Below are positions 9,722-18,265 of a stretch of DNA of 64,000 nucleotides, one piece after another (positions within the stretch are counted from its first letter, which is position 1; the number at the start of each line of letters is the position of its first letter). The stretch covers positions 1 to 64,000 of the forward strand of contig QQTG01000021.1 in the NCBI GenBank assembly GCA_003370465.1. Reading direction: 5' to 3'. The translations under genes and the position numbers were made by a program. Under the pieces are notes generated by a model. That model did no database searches. It was given only the letters and a program-made list of their open reading frames with translations, and had not been told where the DNA came from. The DNA comes from Kangiella sp. HD9-110m-PIT-SAG07. Its GTDB lineage: Bacteria > Pseudomonadota > Gammaproteobacteria > Enterobacterales > Kangiellaceae.

Positions 9722-10891
9722 ATGCCTAATATGTTTGAACTCGTAGATAGCTGCCAGAACAGTGCAGTGATTAAAGTGATCGGTGTTGGCGGCGGCGGTG
9801 GTAATGCCGTTGAGCACATGGTGAAAGCCAATATCGATGGTGTTGAATTCATTTGTGCCAATACGGATGCGCAGGCGTTGAACTCTTCAACGGCAAAAAC
9901 GACGATCCAAATTGGTCAGAACATTACGCGCGGTTTAGGCGCTGGTGCGAACCCGGACGTGGGTCGTCAGGCAGCTTTAGAAGACCGTGAACGTATTATG
10001 GAATCGTTACAAGGCTCTGACATGGTGTTTATTACTGCTGGCATGGGCGGCGGTACCGGTACTGGTGCAGCACCCGTAATTGCAGAAATCGCTAAAGAAA
10101 TGGGCATCTTAACGGTGGCCGTAGTAACCAAGCCGTTTAAGTTTGAACGTAAGAAGCGTATGAAGTTGGCGGAAAATGGTATTGATGAATTACGTAACGT
10201 AGTTGATTCATTGATTATCATTCCAAACGATAAGTTAGTGGCTCAGTTTGCTGGTCTTCGCCTTACAGAAGCTTTTGCTTCGGCAAACTCAGTATTGCAC
10301 GGCGCGGTTCAAGGTATCGCCGAGCTAATCACTTGCCCTGGCTTAATCAACGTCGATTTTGCAGACGTTCGTACGGTAATGGCTGAGCAAGGTCAGGCCA
10401 TGATGGGTACGGGTATTGCTTCTGGTGAAGGCCGTGCACAAGTGGCTGCTGATATGGCGGTTGCGAGTCCATTATTGGAAGATGTCGACCTTTCTGGAGC
10501 ACGCGGTATCTTGGTGAACGTGACTGCGAATGAAGAGTTTACCATTGATGAGTTCTCGGAAGTTTGTGAAGTTATCGAAGATATTGCTCACGAAGATGCT
10601 ATTGTAGTAGTGGGTACGGCGATTGATGACTCCATGGGCGACGAAATGCGCGTCACGGTTGTCGCAACTGGCTTAGGCCAAGAAGCTGGCATGCGCTTGG
10701 TGGCTGATAATAAAGAGAAAGAAGTCCGTAAGCCAAGTGGTGAGTTGGACTTTAATAAGCTCGACGTTCCACCAGCAGCACGTAAACAAGCCGGTGTTGA
10801 AGAGTCGGAAAGCACTCAAAAGATGGCGGTAGGAAGTGATGTCGATAATTTCCTAGATATCCCGGCGTTTTTGAGAAAGCAGGCTGATTAA
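9722..10891 (+). CDS. ftsZ: Cell division protein FtsZ
   Basis: FtsZ is the tubulin-like GTPase that forms the Z-ring at mid-cell. The 389-residue product contains KVIGVGGGGGNAVEHM at about residues 19-34 and the tubulin signature GGGTGTGAAPVIAE near 107-120. The T7 loop region NVDFADVRTVM supplies the catalytic Asp. After a variable linker comes the conserved C-terminal peptide DNFLDIPAFLRKQAD, which binds FtsA and ZipA. AAGGGGAT precedes the ATG at 9722; a second in-frame ATG lies three codons later. A hairpin follows at 11004-11037 before lpxC. Confidence 0.98.
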   Translation: MPNMFELVDSCQNSAVIKVIGVGGGGGNAVEHMVKANIDGVEFICANTDAQALNSSTAKTTIQIGQNITRGLGAGANPDVGRQAALEDRERIMESLQGSDMVFITAGMGGGTGTGAAPVIAEIAKEMGILTVAVVTKPFKFERKKRMKLAENGIDELRNVVDSLIIIPNDKLVAQFAGLRLTEAFASANSVLHGAVQGIAELITCPGLINVDFADVRTVMAEQGQAMMGTGIASGEGRAQVAADMAVASPLLEDVDLSGARGILVNVTANEEFTIDEFSEVCEVIEDIAHEDAIVVVGTAIDDSMGDEMRVTVVATGLGQEAGMRLVADNKEKEVRKPSGELDFNKLDVPPAARKQAGVEESESTQKMAVGSDVDNFLDIPAFLRKQAD

Positions 10892-11003
10892 AGGTTACCG
10901 ACTTTGGACCGTAGAACGATCATCATGGAGATGTATGCCAGACGTTATTAGAGGTAATGTGTTCTGATTTTATGAAACTAAACGCATTAATTGCGTTCAT
11001 AGA

Positions 11004-11037
11004 GCTTAAGGAGGCCATCCCTTCGAGCCTCCTAAGC
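11004..11037 (+). terminator. Hairpin after ftsZ, possible weak terminator
   Basis: GCTTAAGGAGGC at 11004-11015 pairs with GCCTCCTAAGC at 11027-11037, with one bulged base. The tract that follows is TTTCCTT, not a full T-run, so termination may be partial and read-through into lpxC possible. A smaller inverted repeat, AACGCA/TGCGTT, lies just upstream. Confidence 0.5.
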
Positions 11038-11120
11038 TTTCCTTGCTCTGCATTCAGTGCTGATTAAGGAATCAGTTAGCATAATTAGGGATAAAGTGAG
11101 GATTTGCGTGGAAGATGTAA

Positions 11121-11184
11121 ATTCAAACAAACGTTCACAAAATGTTCAAAAATTGTTCAAACAATAGAAATATTGTGGTAATAT
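11121..11184 (+). promoter_or_regulatory. lpxC promoter region with helically phased GTTCA repeats
   Basis: GTTCA begins at 11133, 11144 and 11155, exactly 11 bases apart, each followed by an A-rich half; a related ATTCA begins at 11121. A plausible -10, TAATAT, lies at 11179-11184, and TTCAAA at 11156-11161 is 17 bases upstream of it, so the last repeat overlaps the -35. ACAATA and TATTGT also form a small inverted repeat between them. The gap between ftsZ and lpxC is 358 bases and otherwise holds only the hairpin at 11004-11037. The bound factor is unknown. Confidence 0.5.
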
Positions 11185-11249
11185 GCGCTAGAATTTTGCT
11201 ATCTTCCACCCTAAGCTCTTGATTTTTCAAGAAGTTGGAGAAACACTGA

Positions 11250-12164
11250 ATGATACGACAACGTACGTTGAAAACAACCATTCGCGCCACTGGCGTAGGT
11301 TTGCACACTGGAGATAAAGTGTATTTAACCCTACGACCAGCACCAGTGGATACAGGGATTGTGTTCCGTCGCGTTGATCTTGACCCAATTGTAGAAATAG
11401 ATGCTAAACCTGAGAATGTCGGTGATACCACTCTTTCAACCTGTTTGGTGAAAGATGGTGTGCGTATTTCTACCGTAGAGCACCTTTTATCAGCGATGGC
11501 TGGTTTAGGTCTCGATAATGCCTATATTGATGTGTCTGCGCCTGAAGTTCCGATTATGGACGGTAGCGCCAGCCCATTTGTGTTCTTGTTGCAGTCTGCT
11601 GGCGTTACTGAGCAGAATGCTCCGAAAAAATTTATTAAAATCAAAAAGAAAGTTACTGTCGAAGACGGTGATAAGAAAGCAACTTTTGAACCATTTGATG
11701 GATTTAAAGTTGCCTTTACGATTGATTTTGATCATCCGGTGTTCAAAAAGAGCAGCCAGACCTCGGTTATTGACTTCTCTACCACTTCGTTCGTGAAAGA
11801 AGTTAGCCGTGCGCGTACCTTTGGTTTTATGAAAGACATTGAGTTTTTGCGTGCCAATAACCTAGCGCTAGGTGGAAGCCAAGATAATGCTATCGTCATG
11901 GACGATTACCGTGTTCTTAATGAAGATGGTTTACGTTACGACGATGAGTTTGTAAAACATAAAATTCTTGATGCAATTGGTGATTTGTTCTTACTAGGTC
12001 ACAGCTTGATTGGCTCGTTTACAGGCTATAAGTCTGGTCATGCGCTCAATAACCAGTTGATTCGTACGTTAATGGCGGATGAGTCAACGTGGGAGTTAGC
12101 GACTTATGATGATGCGAAAACGGCACCAATTTCATACATCATGAACCCAGTGTTATCGGTTTAA
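11250..12164 (+). CDS. lpxC: LpxC, UDP-3-O-acyl-GlcNAc deacetylase
   Basis: LpxC removes the N-acetyl group in the committed step of lipid A synthesis, a zinc enzyme of the cytoplasm. The 304-residue product (E. coli 305) opens with [18 protein letters not shown]. It carries [20 protein letters not shown] around residues 75-94 with the first zinc His, and [20 protein letters not shown] near 238-257 with the second zinc His and zinc Asp. The His near GHALNNQL acts in catalysis. GGAG lies 11 bases before the ATG. It closes the dcw cluster as in E. coli. Confidence 0.98.
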   Translation: MIRQRTLKTTIRATGVGLHTGDKVYLTLRPAPVDTGIVFRRVDLDPIVEIDAKPENVGDTTLSTCLVKDGVRISTVEHLLSAMAGLGLDNAYIDVSAPEVPIMDGSASPFVFLLQSAGVTEQNAPKKFIKIKKKVTVEDGDKKATFEPFDGFKVAFTIDFDHPVFKKSSQTSVIDFSTTSFVKEVSRARTFGFMKDIEFLRANNLALGGSQDNAIVMDDYRVLNEDGLRYDDEFVKHKILDAIGDLFLLGHSLIGSFTGYKSGHALNNQLIRTLMADESTWELATYDDAKTAPISYIMNPVLSV

Positions 12165-12202
12165 TACTGACTAAAGAGTTACTGGGTATTGATATTTTTT
12201 GA

Positions 12203-12520
12203 CTATCGGAATTGACTTGGCTTAACTTTTATCTGAATATTAGCCAGTGAATAATGGCCAGCTTGCCGTAAGTTGGCTAACAATTCTGAAGAAATATAAC
12301 GAAGACGTGTACCCCAAACTGCGCTTTCTGCAGTAATGATAAGGCTAGTCTGATTAAACTCTGAGACCTCACAGTGGTCTTTCAGTTCGTCAGGTAGTAG
12401 CTCACGGACACTTTTGTTGATGGACTTAAGGCTGTTGGCTTGTTTCAATAGCCCTTTTAATAAGCTCTCGGGCTTATTGATAATGTCAGCCACGGACTTG
12501 GCTCGGGAAGGACGCTTCAT
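12203..12520 (-). CDS. dciA: DUF721 protein, probable replicative helicase loader DciA
   Basis: This small basic protein (105 residues) matches the DUF721/DciA family by sequence style. It has an N-terminal helix ending in LLKQANSLKSINKSVREL, then a KH-like fold with HCEVSEFNQTSLIITAES and VWGTRLRYISSELL. DciA helps load DnaB in bacteria that lack DnaC. A DUF721 gene also sits between lpxC and an M23 peptidase gene upstream of secA in Pseudomonas, which supports the call. ATG at 12520 is used; a GTG at 12526 would add two residues, and neither has a strong ribosome site. It is convergent with lpxC. Confidence 0.75.
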   Translation of the reverse strand: MKRPSRAKSVADIINKPESLLKGLLKQANSLKSINKSVRELLPDELKDHCEVSEFNQTSLIITAESAVWGTRLRYISSELLANLRQAGHYSLANIQIKVKPSQFR

Positions 12521-12671
12521 AAGCACAATGCTTCTGGGCTCAAATAGGTGTTAGCTTCTATTGTAAGCTGGCAAAGTAGAATTTGTCATCCGTATCTGCG
12601 GCAAAAACCGCAAAAAATTGTAAACATGACCGTTTTACATTATCGATGACTTGAGAAACTTTTGGTTGATT

Positions 12672-13595
12672 ATGCGTATTACGATTATTAAGAGTGATCA
12701 GAAAGGAATCAAGGCTTTGGAATTAGGACGTTCAAAATTGATGGCAACAGTGTTACTGAGTGTATTCAGTTTGCTGGCCATTGTGGCAGCTACCTTTTAT
12801 ACCACTAAGTGGGTTCTTCAGCAGGATCTAGTCAGTGAGTCTGCGATTCAAAAATGGCAAGTTGAGTTATCGCAGCAGAAAGAAGAGTTAGAAAAAGCAA
12901 AGAAACTATCGGAAGATAAAGTACAGGCGCTTTCAAGCCGTCTTGCTTCTATGCAGGCGCATATTCTGCGTTTAGATGCTGCAGGCGCCCGCCTTGCAGA
13001 AGAAGCGGGGATTACTGACGAGTTTGGATTCGGCGCAGCACCAGCGATGGGCGGCCCTTCAGAAGATGAAGATGCCGATAAAGCGACTTACCAAGATGTG
13101 GCATCGTCTCTAGATGTTATTCAAAGTTCAATCGAAGCAAAAGAACAGCAGTTATTTGCTTTAGAGTCTCTATTGCTTGATAAAGATATTAGCGCAGAAC
13201 AGAAGATCACAGGTCGTCCGGTAAATACCGGTTGGTTATCATCTCCTTACGGTTACCGCTCGGATCCATTTAGTGGCAAACGCGCGTGGCACGCCGGTAT
13301 TGATTTCTCTGCACTAGCAGGTTCTGATGTATTCGTCACCGCAGCAGGCGTCGTAACAACCGTAGAGCGCAAAGCGGGTTACGGGATTTTTGTCGAGGTG
13401 AGCCATGGTGATGGTTACACCACTCGTTACGGTCACAATAAAGCGGTACTAGTTAAAAAGGGTGACTTGGTCGAGAAAGGCGCTGTTATTGCTAAGGTTG
13501 GAAGCACGGGGCGTTCGACTGGACCGCATGTCCATTACGAAGTCACTCGAAATGGAAAGCGCGTTAACCCTTGGCGTTACCTCAAAGAATCGTAA
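12672..13595 (+). CDS. M23 family murein endopeptidase, membrane-anchored
   Basis: The 307-residue product has one N-terminal membrane segment at about residues 24-47, then a coiled-coil rich in Glu, Lys and Gln (about 55-175), and a C-terminal LytM/M23 domain. The zinc and catalytic motifs are complete: HAGIDF and HVHYEV, with TRYGHN between them. It probably cuts peptidoglycan cross-links in the periplasm, or activates an amidase. Because the HxxxD and HxH ligands are intact, I favour an active enzyme. The frame is open to 12651, but MRITIIKSDQKG at 12672 looks like the real start. A strong terminator follows. Confidence 0.85.
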   Translation: MRITIIKSDQKGIKALELGRSKLMATVLLSVFSLLAIVAATFYTTKWVLQQDLVSESAIQKWQVELSQQKEELEKAKKLSEDKVQALSSRLASMQAHILRLDAAGARLAEEAGITDEFGFGAAPAMGGPSEDEDADKATYQDVASSLDVIQSSIEAKEQQLFALESLLLDKDISAEQKITGRPVNTGWLSSPYGYRSDPFSGKRAWHAGIDFSALAGSDVFVTAAGVVTTVERKAGYGIFVEVSHGDGYTTRYGHNKAVLVKKGDLVEKGAVIAKVGSTGRSTGPHVHYEVTRNGKRVNPWRYLKES

Positions 13596-13613
13596 GATTT
13601 TCACTTATTCATA

Positions 13614-13640
13614 AAAGCCGAGCGAATGCTCGGTTTTTTT
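13614..13640 (+). terminator. Rho-independent terminator after the M23 peptidase
   Basis: CCGAGC (13618-13623), loop GAAT and GCTCGG (13628-13633) are followed by seven T. It separates the peptidase gene from secA. The rest of the 328-base gap holds the likely secA promoter. Confidence 0.9.
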
Positions 13641-13786
13641 ATTGTCGGTCTGTTTAACTCTCTTAACATTTGTCATCTAACTCTCCAATGTCTTCGGCTT
13701 TCTCAGTTCGCTGCTTGAGCCTATTGAAATTTGATATCTAAACCCCCATTAGTTTGAAATACTTACTCGAAAAGCCCGATCAAGCG

Positions 13787-13814
13787 TTTACAGCTTCTAG
13801 AATATCGGTACAAT
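13787..13814 (+). promoter_or_regulatory. Predicted sigma-70 promoter of secA
   Basis: TTTACA (13787-13792) and TACAAT (13809-13814) are separated by 16 bases and lie about 110 bases upstream of the secA ATG. Both hexamers are close to consensus. No secM-like leader peptide is evident between this site and secA. Confidence 0.5.
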
Positions 13815-13923
13815 CGAGTGCTTAATGATAATTCCATAAACAATTACTGTGTCATAAAACCAAGGCATTACGCTGAAAAATTAAGCGGTAGTTGTTTAAT
13901 AACTTTATATAAGAACCGATAGC

Positions 13924-16638
13924 ATGAGTTTTCTAAGCAAAATATTTGGCAGTCGAAATCAACGCACAATTAAACGTATGGGCAAGCTGGTAGAGCGTGT
14001 TAACCAGCTTGAAGCAGACTATGAGTCTTTAAGCGATGAGCAGGTGAAGGCTAAAACTGCTGAGTTTAAGGAGCGTTTAGAAAAAGGAGAGACTCTGGAT
14101 AGTTTGCTTCCTGAGGCTTTTGCCGCGGTTCGAGAAGCCAGTAAACGTACCCTAGGAATGCGCCATTTTGACGTTCAGTTAGTAGGTGGTATTACTTTGC
14201 ACCAAGGCAAGATTGGTGAAATGCGGACGGGTGAAGGTAAAACCTTAGTCGCAACTTTGCCAGTCTATTTGAATGCCTTGTCGGGTAAAGGGGTTCACGT
14301 TATTACGGTAAATGATTACTTGGCTCAACGTGATGCCGAGTGGATGGCGCCAGTTTATGATTTCTTAGGTATGTCTGTTGGTGTCATTCTATCGGGACAA
14401 AGTCATGAGCAGAAGAAAGAAGCATACGGCTCTGACATTACTTACGGTACCAACAATGAGTACGGCTTTGATTATCTACGCGATAACATGGCGTTTGAAC
14501 AAGAACAGCGTGTACAGCGTGAGTTAAACTTTGCGGTTATTGATGAAGTTGACTCGATTTTGATCGATGAAGCTCGTACTCCGTTGATCATTTCTGGCCA
14601 AGCTGAAGACAGCTCTGAAATGTATCGCGCAATCAATAAGCTTATCCCAAAACTTGAAGCTCAGGATAAAGAGTCTGAAGAGGGTGAAGAGGATACTGGC
14701 GATTACACGATTGACGAAAAAGGCAAGCAAGCAAACTTAACTGAGCTTGGGCAGGAACGCATTGAAGATTTATTGCGTGCGAATGGTTTGTTACCAGACG
14801 GTCAAAGCTTATATAGCCCAGCCAGCATCATGTTGCTACACCATGTAAATGCCGCCCTTCGTGCTCACAAGCTATTTAAGAACGACGTTGATTATGTGGT
14901 TAAAGATAACGAAGTTATTATCGTTGATGAGCATACTGGTCGTACGATGCCGGGTAGACGTTGGTCTGATGGTTTGCACCAAGCGATTGAAGCCAAAGAA
15001 GGCGTCAATATCCAGAATGAAAACCAAACGCTAGCGTCGATCACCTTCCAGAATTATTTCCGCTTATATAACAAGCTATCCGGTATGACGGGTACTGCTG
15101 ATACAGAAGCGACAGAATTACACATGATTTATGGCCTTGATGTTGTGGTGATTCCGACTAACAAGCCAATGTTACGTCAAGATATGTCAGACTTGATTTT
15201 CTTAAGCAAAGAAGAAAAGTACGAAGCGATCATTGAGGAAATCAAAGAATTACAAGCGAAAGGCCAACCGATTCTAGTTGGTACTGTTTCAATTGAGTCA
15301 TCAGAGCTAATCTCTAATGCTCTGAAGAAAGGCAAGATTAAACACCAAGTGTTGAACGCAAAGTTCCACGCAAAAGAAGCCGATATTATCGCACAAGCGG
15401 GTCGCGCAGGTTCTGTTACTATCGCGACGAATATGGCCGGTCGTGGTACCGATATTGTGTTGGGTGGTAATTTACAAGCCGATCTGGCTGCATTAGGCGA
15501 AAATCCTAGCGAGGAAAAGATCGAAAAAGCCAAAGAAGAGTGGCAGAAGCGTCATGACGAGGTATTAAACGCGGGCGGTCTAGCCATTATTGGTACCGAG
15601 CGCCATGAGTCCCGCCGTATCGATAATCAGCTTCGTGGTCGTTCGGGGCGTCAGGGTGATCCTGGCTTGAGCCGTTTCTATCTATCGCTTGAAGATGACT
15701 TAATGAGAATTTTTGCTTCCGAGCGTCTTGGCATGATGATGCAAAGACTTGGCTGGGAAGAGGGTGAAGCTCTTGAGCATAAGATGGTTTCACGCGCGAT
15801 TGAGAACGCACAGCGTAAAGTTGAGCAGCGTAACTTTGATATGCGTAAGAACCTGTTGGAATACGATGATGTTGCCAATGATCAGCGCCGTGTAATCTAT
15901 GAACAGCGTAATGAGTTGATGGAGTCTGAGGATATTCAAGAAACCATCGAAGATATGCGTTATGACGTTGTCCAAGATGTTATTAGCCAATATGTTCCGC
16001 CTCAGTCCATTGAGGAAATGTGGGATATTAAAGGTTTAGAGCAACGCTTACAGCAGGATTTTGATATCCAGTTACCAGTACAGCAGTGGTTAGACGATGA
16101 CGATAAGTTTGCTGAGGAAGAGCTGCGCGAAAAAATCTATCAAGCTATCGAAACAGCTTATGCAGAAAAAGAAGCTGCTTTACCAGAAGCGAAAATGATG
16201 CGTCAACTTGAAAAGCAAGTAATGTTGCAGCATTTGGATATGCACTGGAAAGAGCATTTAGGCAACATGGATCATTTACGTCAAAGCATCCACCTTCGTA
16301 GCTATGCACAAAAGAACCCGAAGCAAGAGTATAAACGTGAAGCGTTTGAGTTGTTCTCGGGTTTACTGGATAACTTAAAACATGACGTTATAACTGTTTT
16401 GTCAAAAGTGAAATTCCGCATGCCTGAAGAAGTTGAGGCTATGGAGCGTCAGCAGCAAGACGTTTCAAAAATGAATACTCAGCATGATTCTGCATCGGCC
16501 ATGCCTGCGGATGAGTCGACGCAAACTCAGAAACAAGCAGAAACTTTTGTTCGTGAGCAGCCAAAAGTCGGCCGTAATGAGCCGTGTCCTTGCGGGTCGG
16601 GCAAAAAGTTTAAACAGTGCCACGGTAAAGCATCCTAA
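13924..16638 (+). CDS. secA: SecA, preprotein translocase ATPase
   Basis: SecA drives proteins through SecYEG using ATP. The 904-residue product is full length (E. coli 901). Walker [10 protein letters not shown] is at about residues 100-108 and the DEVD box in [17 protein letters not shown] at about 207-223. The preprotein cross-linking domain follows, then the second nucleotide-binding domain with [14 protein letters not shown] and [10 protein letters not shown]. The C-terminal zinc finger, [15 protein letters not shown], binds SecB and the ribosome. The acidic, Gln-rich linker before it is normal. mutT follows three bases later and is probably cotranscribed. Confidence 0.98.
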   Translation: MSFLSKIFGSRNQRTIKRMGKLVERVNQLEADYESLSDEQVKAKTAEFKERLEKGETLDSLLPEAFAAVREASKRTLGMRHFDVQLVGGITLHQGKIGEMRTGEGKTLVATLPVYLNALSGKGVHVITVNDYLAQRDAEWMAPVYDFLGMSVGVILSGQSHEQKKEAYGSDITYGTNNEYGFDYLRDNMAFEQEQRVQRELNFAVIDEVDSILIDEARTPLIISGQAEDSSEMYRAINKLIPKLEAQDKESEEGEEDTGDYTIDEKGKQANLTELGQERIEDLLRANGLLPDGQSLYSPASIMLLHHVNAALRAHKLFKNDVDYVVKDNEVIIVDEHTGRTMPGRRWSDGLHQAIEAKEGVNIQNENQTLASITFQNYFRLYNKLSGMTGTADTEATELHMIYGLDVVVIPTNKPMLRQDMSDLIFLSKEEKYEAIIEEIKELQAKGQPILVGTVSIESSELISNALKKGKIKHQVLNAKFHAKEADIIAQAGRAGSVTIATNMAGRGTDIVLGGNLQADLAALGENPSEEKIEKAKEEWQKRHDEVLNAGGLAIIGTERHESRRIDNQLRGRSGRQGDPGLSRFYLSLEDDLMRIFASERLGMMMQRLGWEEGEALEHKMVSRAIENAQRKVEQRNFDMRKNLLEYDDVANDQRRVIYEQRNELMESEDIQETIEDMRYDVVQDVISQYVPPQSIEEMWDIKGLEQRLQQDFDIQLPVQQWLDDDDKFAEEELREKIYQAIETAYAEKEAALPEAKMMRQLEKQVMLQHLDMHWKEHLGNMDHLRQSIHLRSYAQKNPKQEYKREAFELFSGLLDNLKHDVITVLSKVKFRMPEEVEAMERQQQDVSKMNTQHDSASAMPADESTQTQKQAETFVREQPKVGRNEPCPCGSGKKFKQCHGKAS

Positions 16639-16641
16639 AAT

Positions 16642-17019
16642 ATGCCGGTCATTAAAGTCGCGGTCGCAGTGATTAAAGTCGGTGACCGCGTTTTGATTGC
16701 CAAGCGCGCAAAGGATCAACATCAAGGCGGTTTGTGGGAATTCCCAGGCGGGAAGTTCGAACCTGATGAAACTTTGATGAGTGCGGTACAGAGAGAGTGC
16801 TTTGAAGAGCTAGACATCTGGCCCGTATTGATTGAGCCGCTTACCGTTATTGAGCATCAATATCCTGATAAATCGGTAAGACTTGAAGTTTGTGTAGTGA
16901 AAGACTACTTAGGGGTTCCACACGGTAAAGAAGGACAACCTTTGGCGTGGTGCCCCGTGGCTTCTTTGAATAACTACCAGTTTCCAGAAGCCAATAAAGA
17001 CATTATTAAGTTAATATAA
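16642..17019 (+). CDS. mutT: MutT-type Nudix hydrolase (8-oxo-dGTP diphosphatase)
   Basis: MutT removes 8-oxo-dGTP from the nucleotide pool to prevent A:T to C:G errors. The 125-residue product has the Nudix box at about residues 33-58: PGGKFEPDETLMSAVQREC then FEELDI, with the EE metal ligands present and Asp where the consensus has Gly. The N-terminal IAKRAKDQHQGGLWEFPGG is typical of true MutT. The start is three bases after the secA stop, and secA-mutT adjacency is conserved in E. coli. It is convergent with yacG, eight bases apart. Confidence 0.92.
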   Translation: MPVIKVAVAVIKVGDRVLIAKRAKDQHQGGLWEFPGGKFEPDETLMSAVQRECFEELDIWPVLIEPLTVIEHQYPDKSVRLEVCVVKDYLGVPHGKEGQPLAWCPVASLNNYQFPEANKDIIKLI

Positions 17020-17027
17020 TCTACTTC

Positions 17028-17225
17028 TTATTTTTCATCTTTAGCTAATTCGCTTACTGTGTTCGGGTCGAGTTGTTGCCCGGCAATTTTATGTCCTTCG
17101 CTAGCCCACTCACCTAAATCGATAAGCTTGCATCGTTTGCTACAAAAAGGCTTAAAATCATTACTTTTAGTCCAAGCGACTGATTTTGAGCAGGTGGGAC
17201 ACTTTACGATCATGGATTCAGGCAT
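17028..17225 (-). CDS. yacG: YacG, zinc-binding DNA gyrase inhibitor
   Basis: YacG is a 65-residue zinc protein; the E. coli protein binds GyrB and inhibits gyrase. The four zinc cysteines are present: [15 protein letters not shown] then [19 protein letters not shown], the family's hallmark. The length matches E. coli exactly. An internal ATG at codon 5 (MIVKCPTC) is an alternative start. In many gammaproteobacteria yacG sits with coaE and zapD; here those two lie 7 kb away, with the pilus genes inserted between. Confidence 0.93.
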   Translation of the reverse strand: MPESMIVKCPTCSKSVAWTKSNDFKPFCSKRCKLIDLGEWASEGHKIAGQQLDPNTVSELAKDEK

Positions 17226-17754
17226 AGATTAGTTGTAATCGAGTTGATTGATGCGCGAAGGATACTAATAACCATCGAAAAAATCGAGTATTGAGACCGG
17301 ATTTTATAATTGTAAAATATCTTCTGTCTGCTCTGTTAAACCTTAAATTTAATAAAAAACCATACAAAACATGGGTTTATAGCCGTATTGCGTAGAGATT
17401 TACTCATTAGTCATAAAGATATAAAGCAATAAAACTGACAAAAAATGTCAGTATAGTCTCTAATTGGTTGATTTTTAGCTAATGCAAACCACTAAACCGA
17501 TGCAACCCCGCATACAAATGTGACATAAGTCATTGTTTTACTAGGTGTGTCGAGAAATTTTACAATCGTTTGTTGCTATATTCATATTACGCAGTTATAT
17601 TTAATCACAGAGTTTGTTCATACAGGTTCGTTCAATTCCGAGCGTCTGTTGCACTAGGCAAAACACCATCTGAGGGAACGCTTAGTAAAACAGTTAAAAT
17701 GTGTAAGAGCAAATTTAGTGACTATTTTTTGCAAAATGTATAGGAGAGAGTCTC
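17226..17754. other. 529-base AT-rich gap upstream of pilA
   Basis: No gene is visible here. It contains the exact inverted repeat ACTGACA/TGTCAGT with an AAAAA loop (17434-17452), a possible operator, and several AT-rich stretches. A ribosome site, AGGAGAG, sits just before the pilA ATG. I looked for a sigma-54 promoter, which drives pilA in Pseudomonas, and found none with the required GG and GC dinucleotides. A long leader before a highly expressed pilin gene is common. Confidence 0.5.
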
Positions 17755-18195
17755 ATGCAAACTAAAAAACAAGCGGGTTTTACCCTTATTGAATTAATGA
17801 TCGTAGTAGCGATCGTAGGTATTTTGGCAGCAGTAGCAATCCCTGCTTACCAAGATTACATCAAGCGTTCTAAAATATCTGAAGCAATGGCAACAGCTGG
17901 TGCTTGTAAAACGTCTGTGGCTGAATACGCTGCAGCAAATAACGCCCTTCCAGGTACAGCCACAAGTGCTGGCTGCTCGGGTGGTTCGCAATATGTTGAC
18001 ACGTTGGCTGTTGGTGCTGGTGGAGTTATCAGCGTAACGATCAACGATACAGAAGTTGGTGATGGATCTGCGGGCGATATCGTTTTAAGCCCTGTTGACT
18101 CATCTGGCTCAGCAGCTACTGGTGCGAATATCTTTGGTTGGAACTGTACTAATACCCTTGATAATAGTGGTTTAGCACCTGCAAGTTGTCGTTAG
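17755..18195 (+). CDS. pilA: Type IV major pilin PilA
   Basis: This is a type IVa prepilin of 146 residues. The leader MQTKKQAG is cut by PilD before Phe9; the mature N-terminus [20 protein letters not shown] has Glu at +5 and the hydrophobic helix of the fibre core. The mature protein is about 138 residues. A cysteine pair closes the C-terminal D-loop (WNC then ASCR), and another pair (ACK, GCSGG) lies in the middle. Gly, Ser and Thr are abundant, leaving many possible O-glycosylation sites. A strong terminator follows, so the gene is probably expressed alone. The adjacent ligase gene may modify it. Confidence 0.96.
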   Translation: MQTKKQAGFTLIELMIVVAIVGILAAVAIPAYQDYIKRSKISEAMATAGACKTSVAEYAAANNALPGTATSAGCSGGSQYVDTLAVGAGGVISVTINDTEVGDGSAGDIVLSPVDSSGSAATGANIFGWNCTNTLDNSGLAPASCR

Positions 18196-18210
18196 TATTG
18201 ACTAAGCACA

Positions 18211-18237
18211 AAAAGCGAGCTTCGGCTCGCTTTTTTT
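18211..18237 (+). terminator. Rho-independent terminator after pilA
   Basis: AAAAGCGAGC, loop TTCG and GCTCGC are followed by seven T. The UUCG tetraloop gives an especially stable hairpin. Confidence 0.95.
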
Positions 18238-18265
18238 ATCCCCTTAAATAGGTTGCGAGGAACTT

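Noticed and set aside
17690-17750. Possible sigma-54 promoter before pilA around GTGACTATTTTTTGCA
   Set aside because: TTGCA is present, but the required GG ten bases before the GC is TG, and the -24 element does not match.
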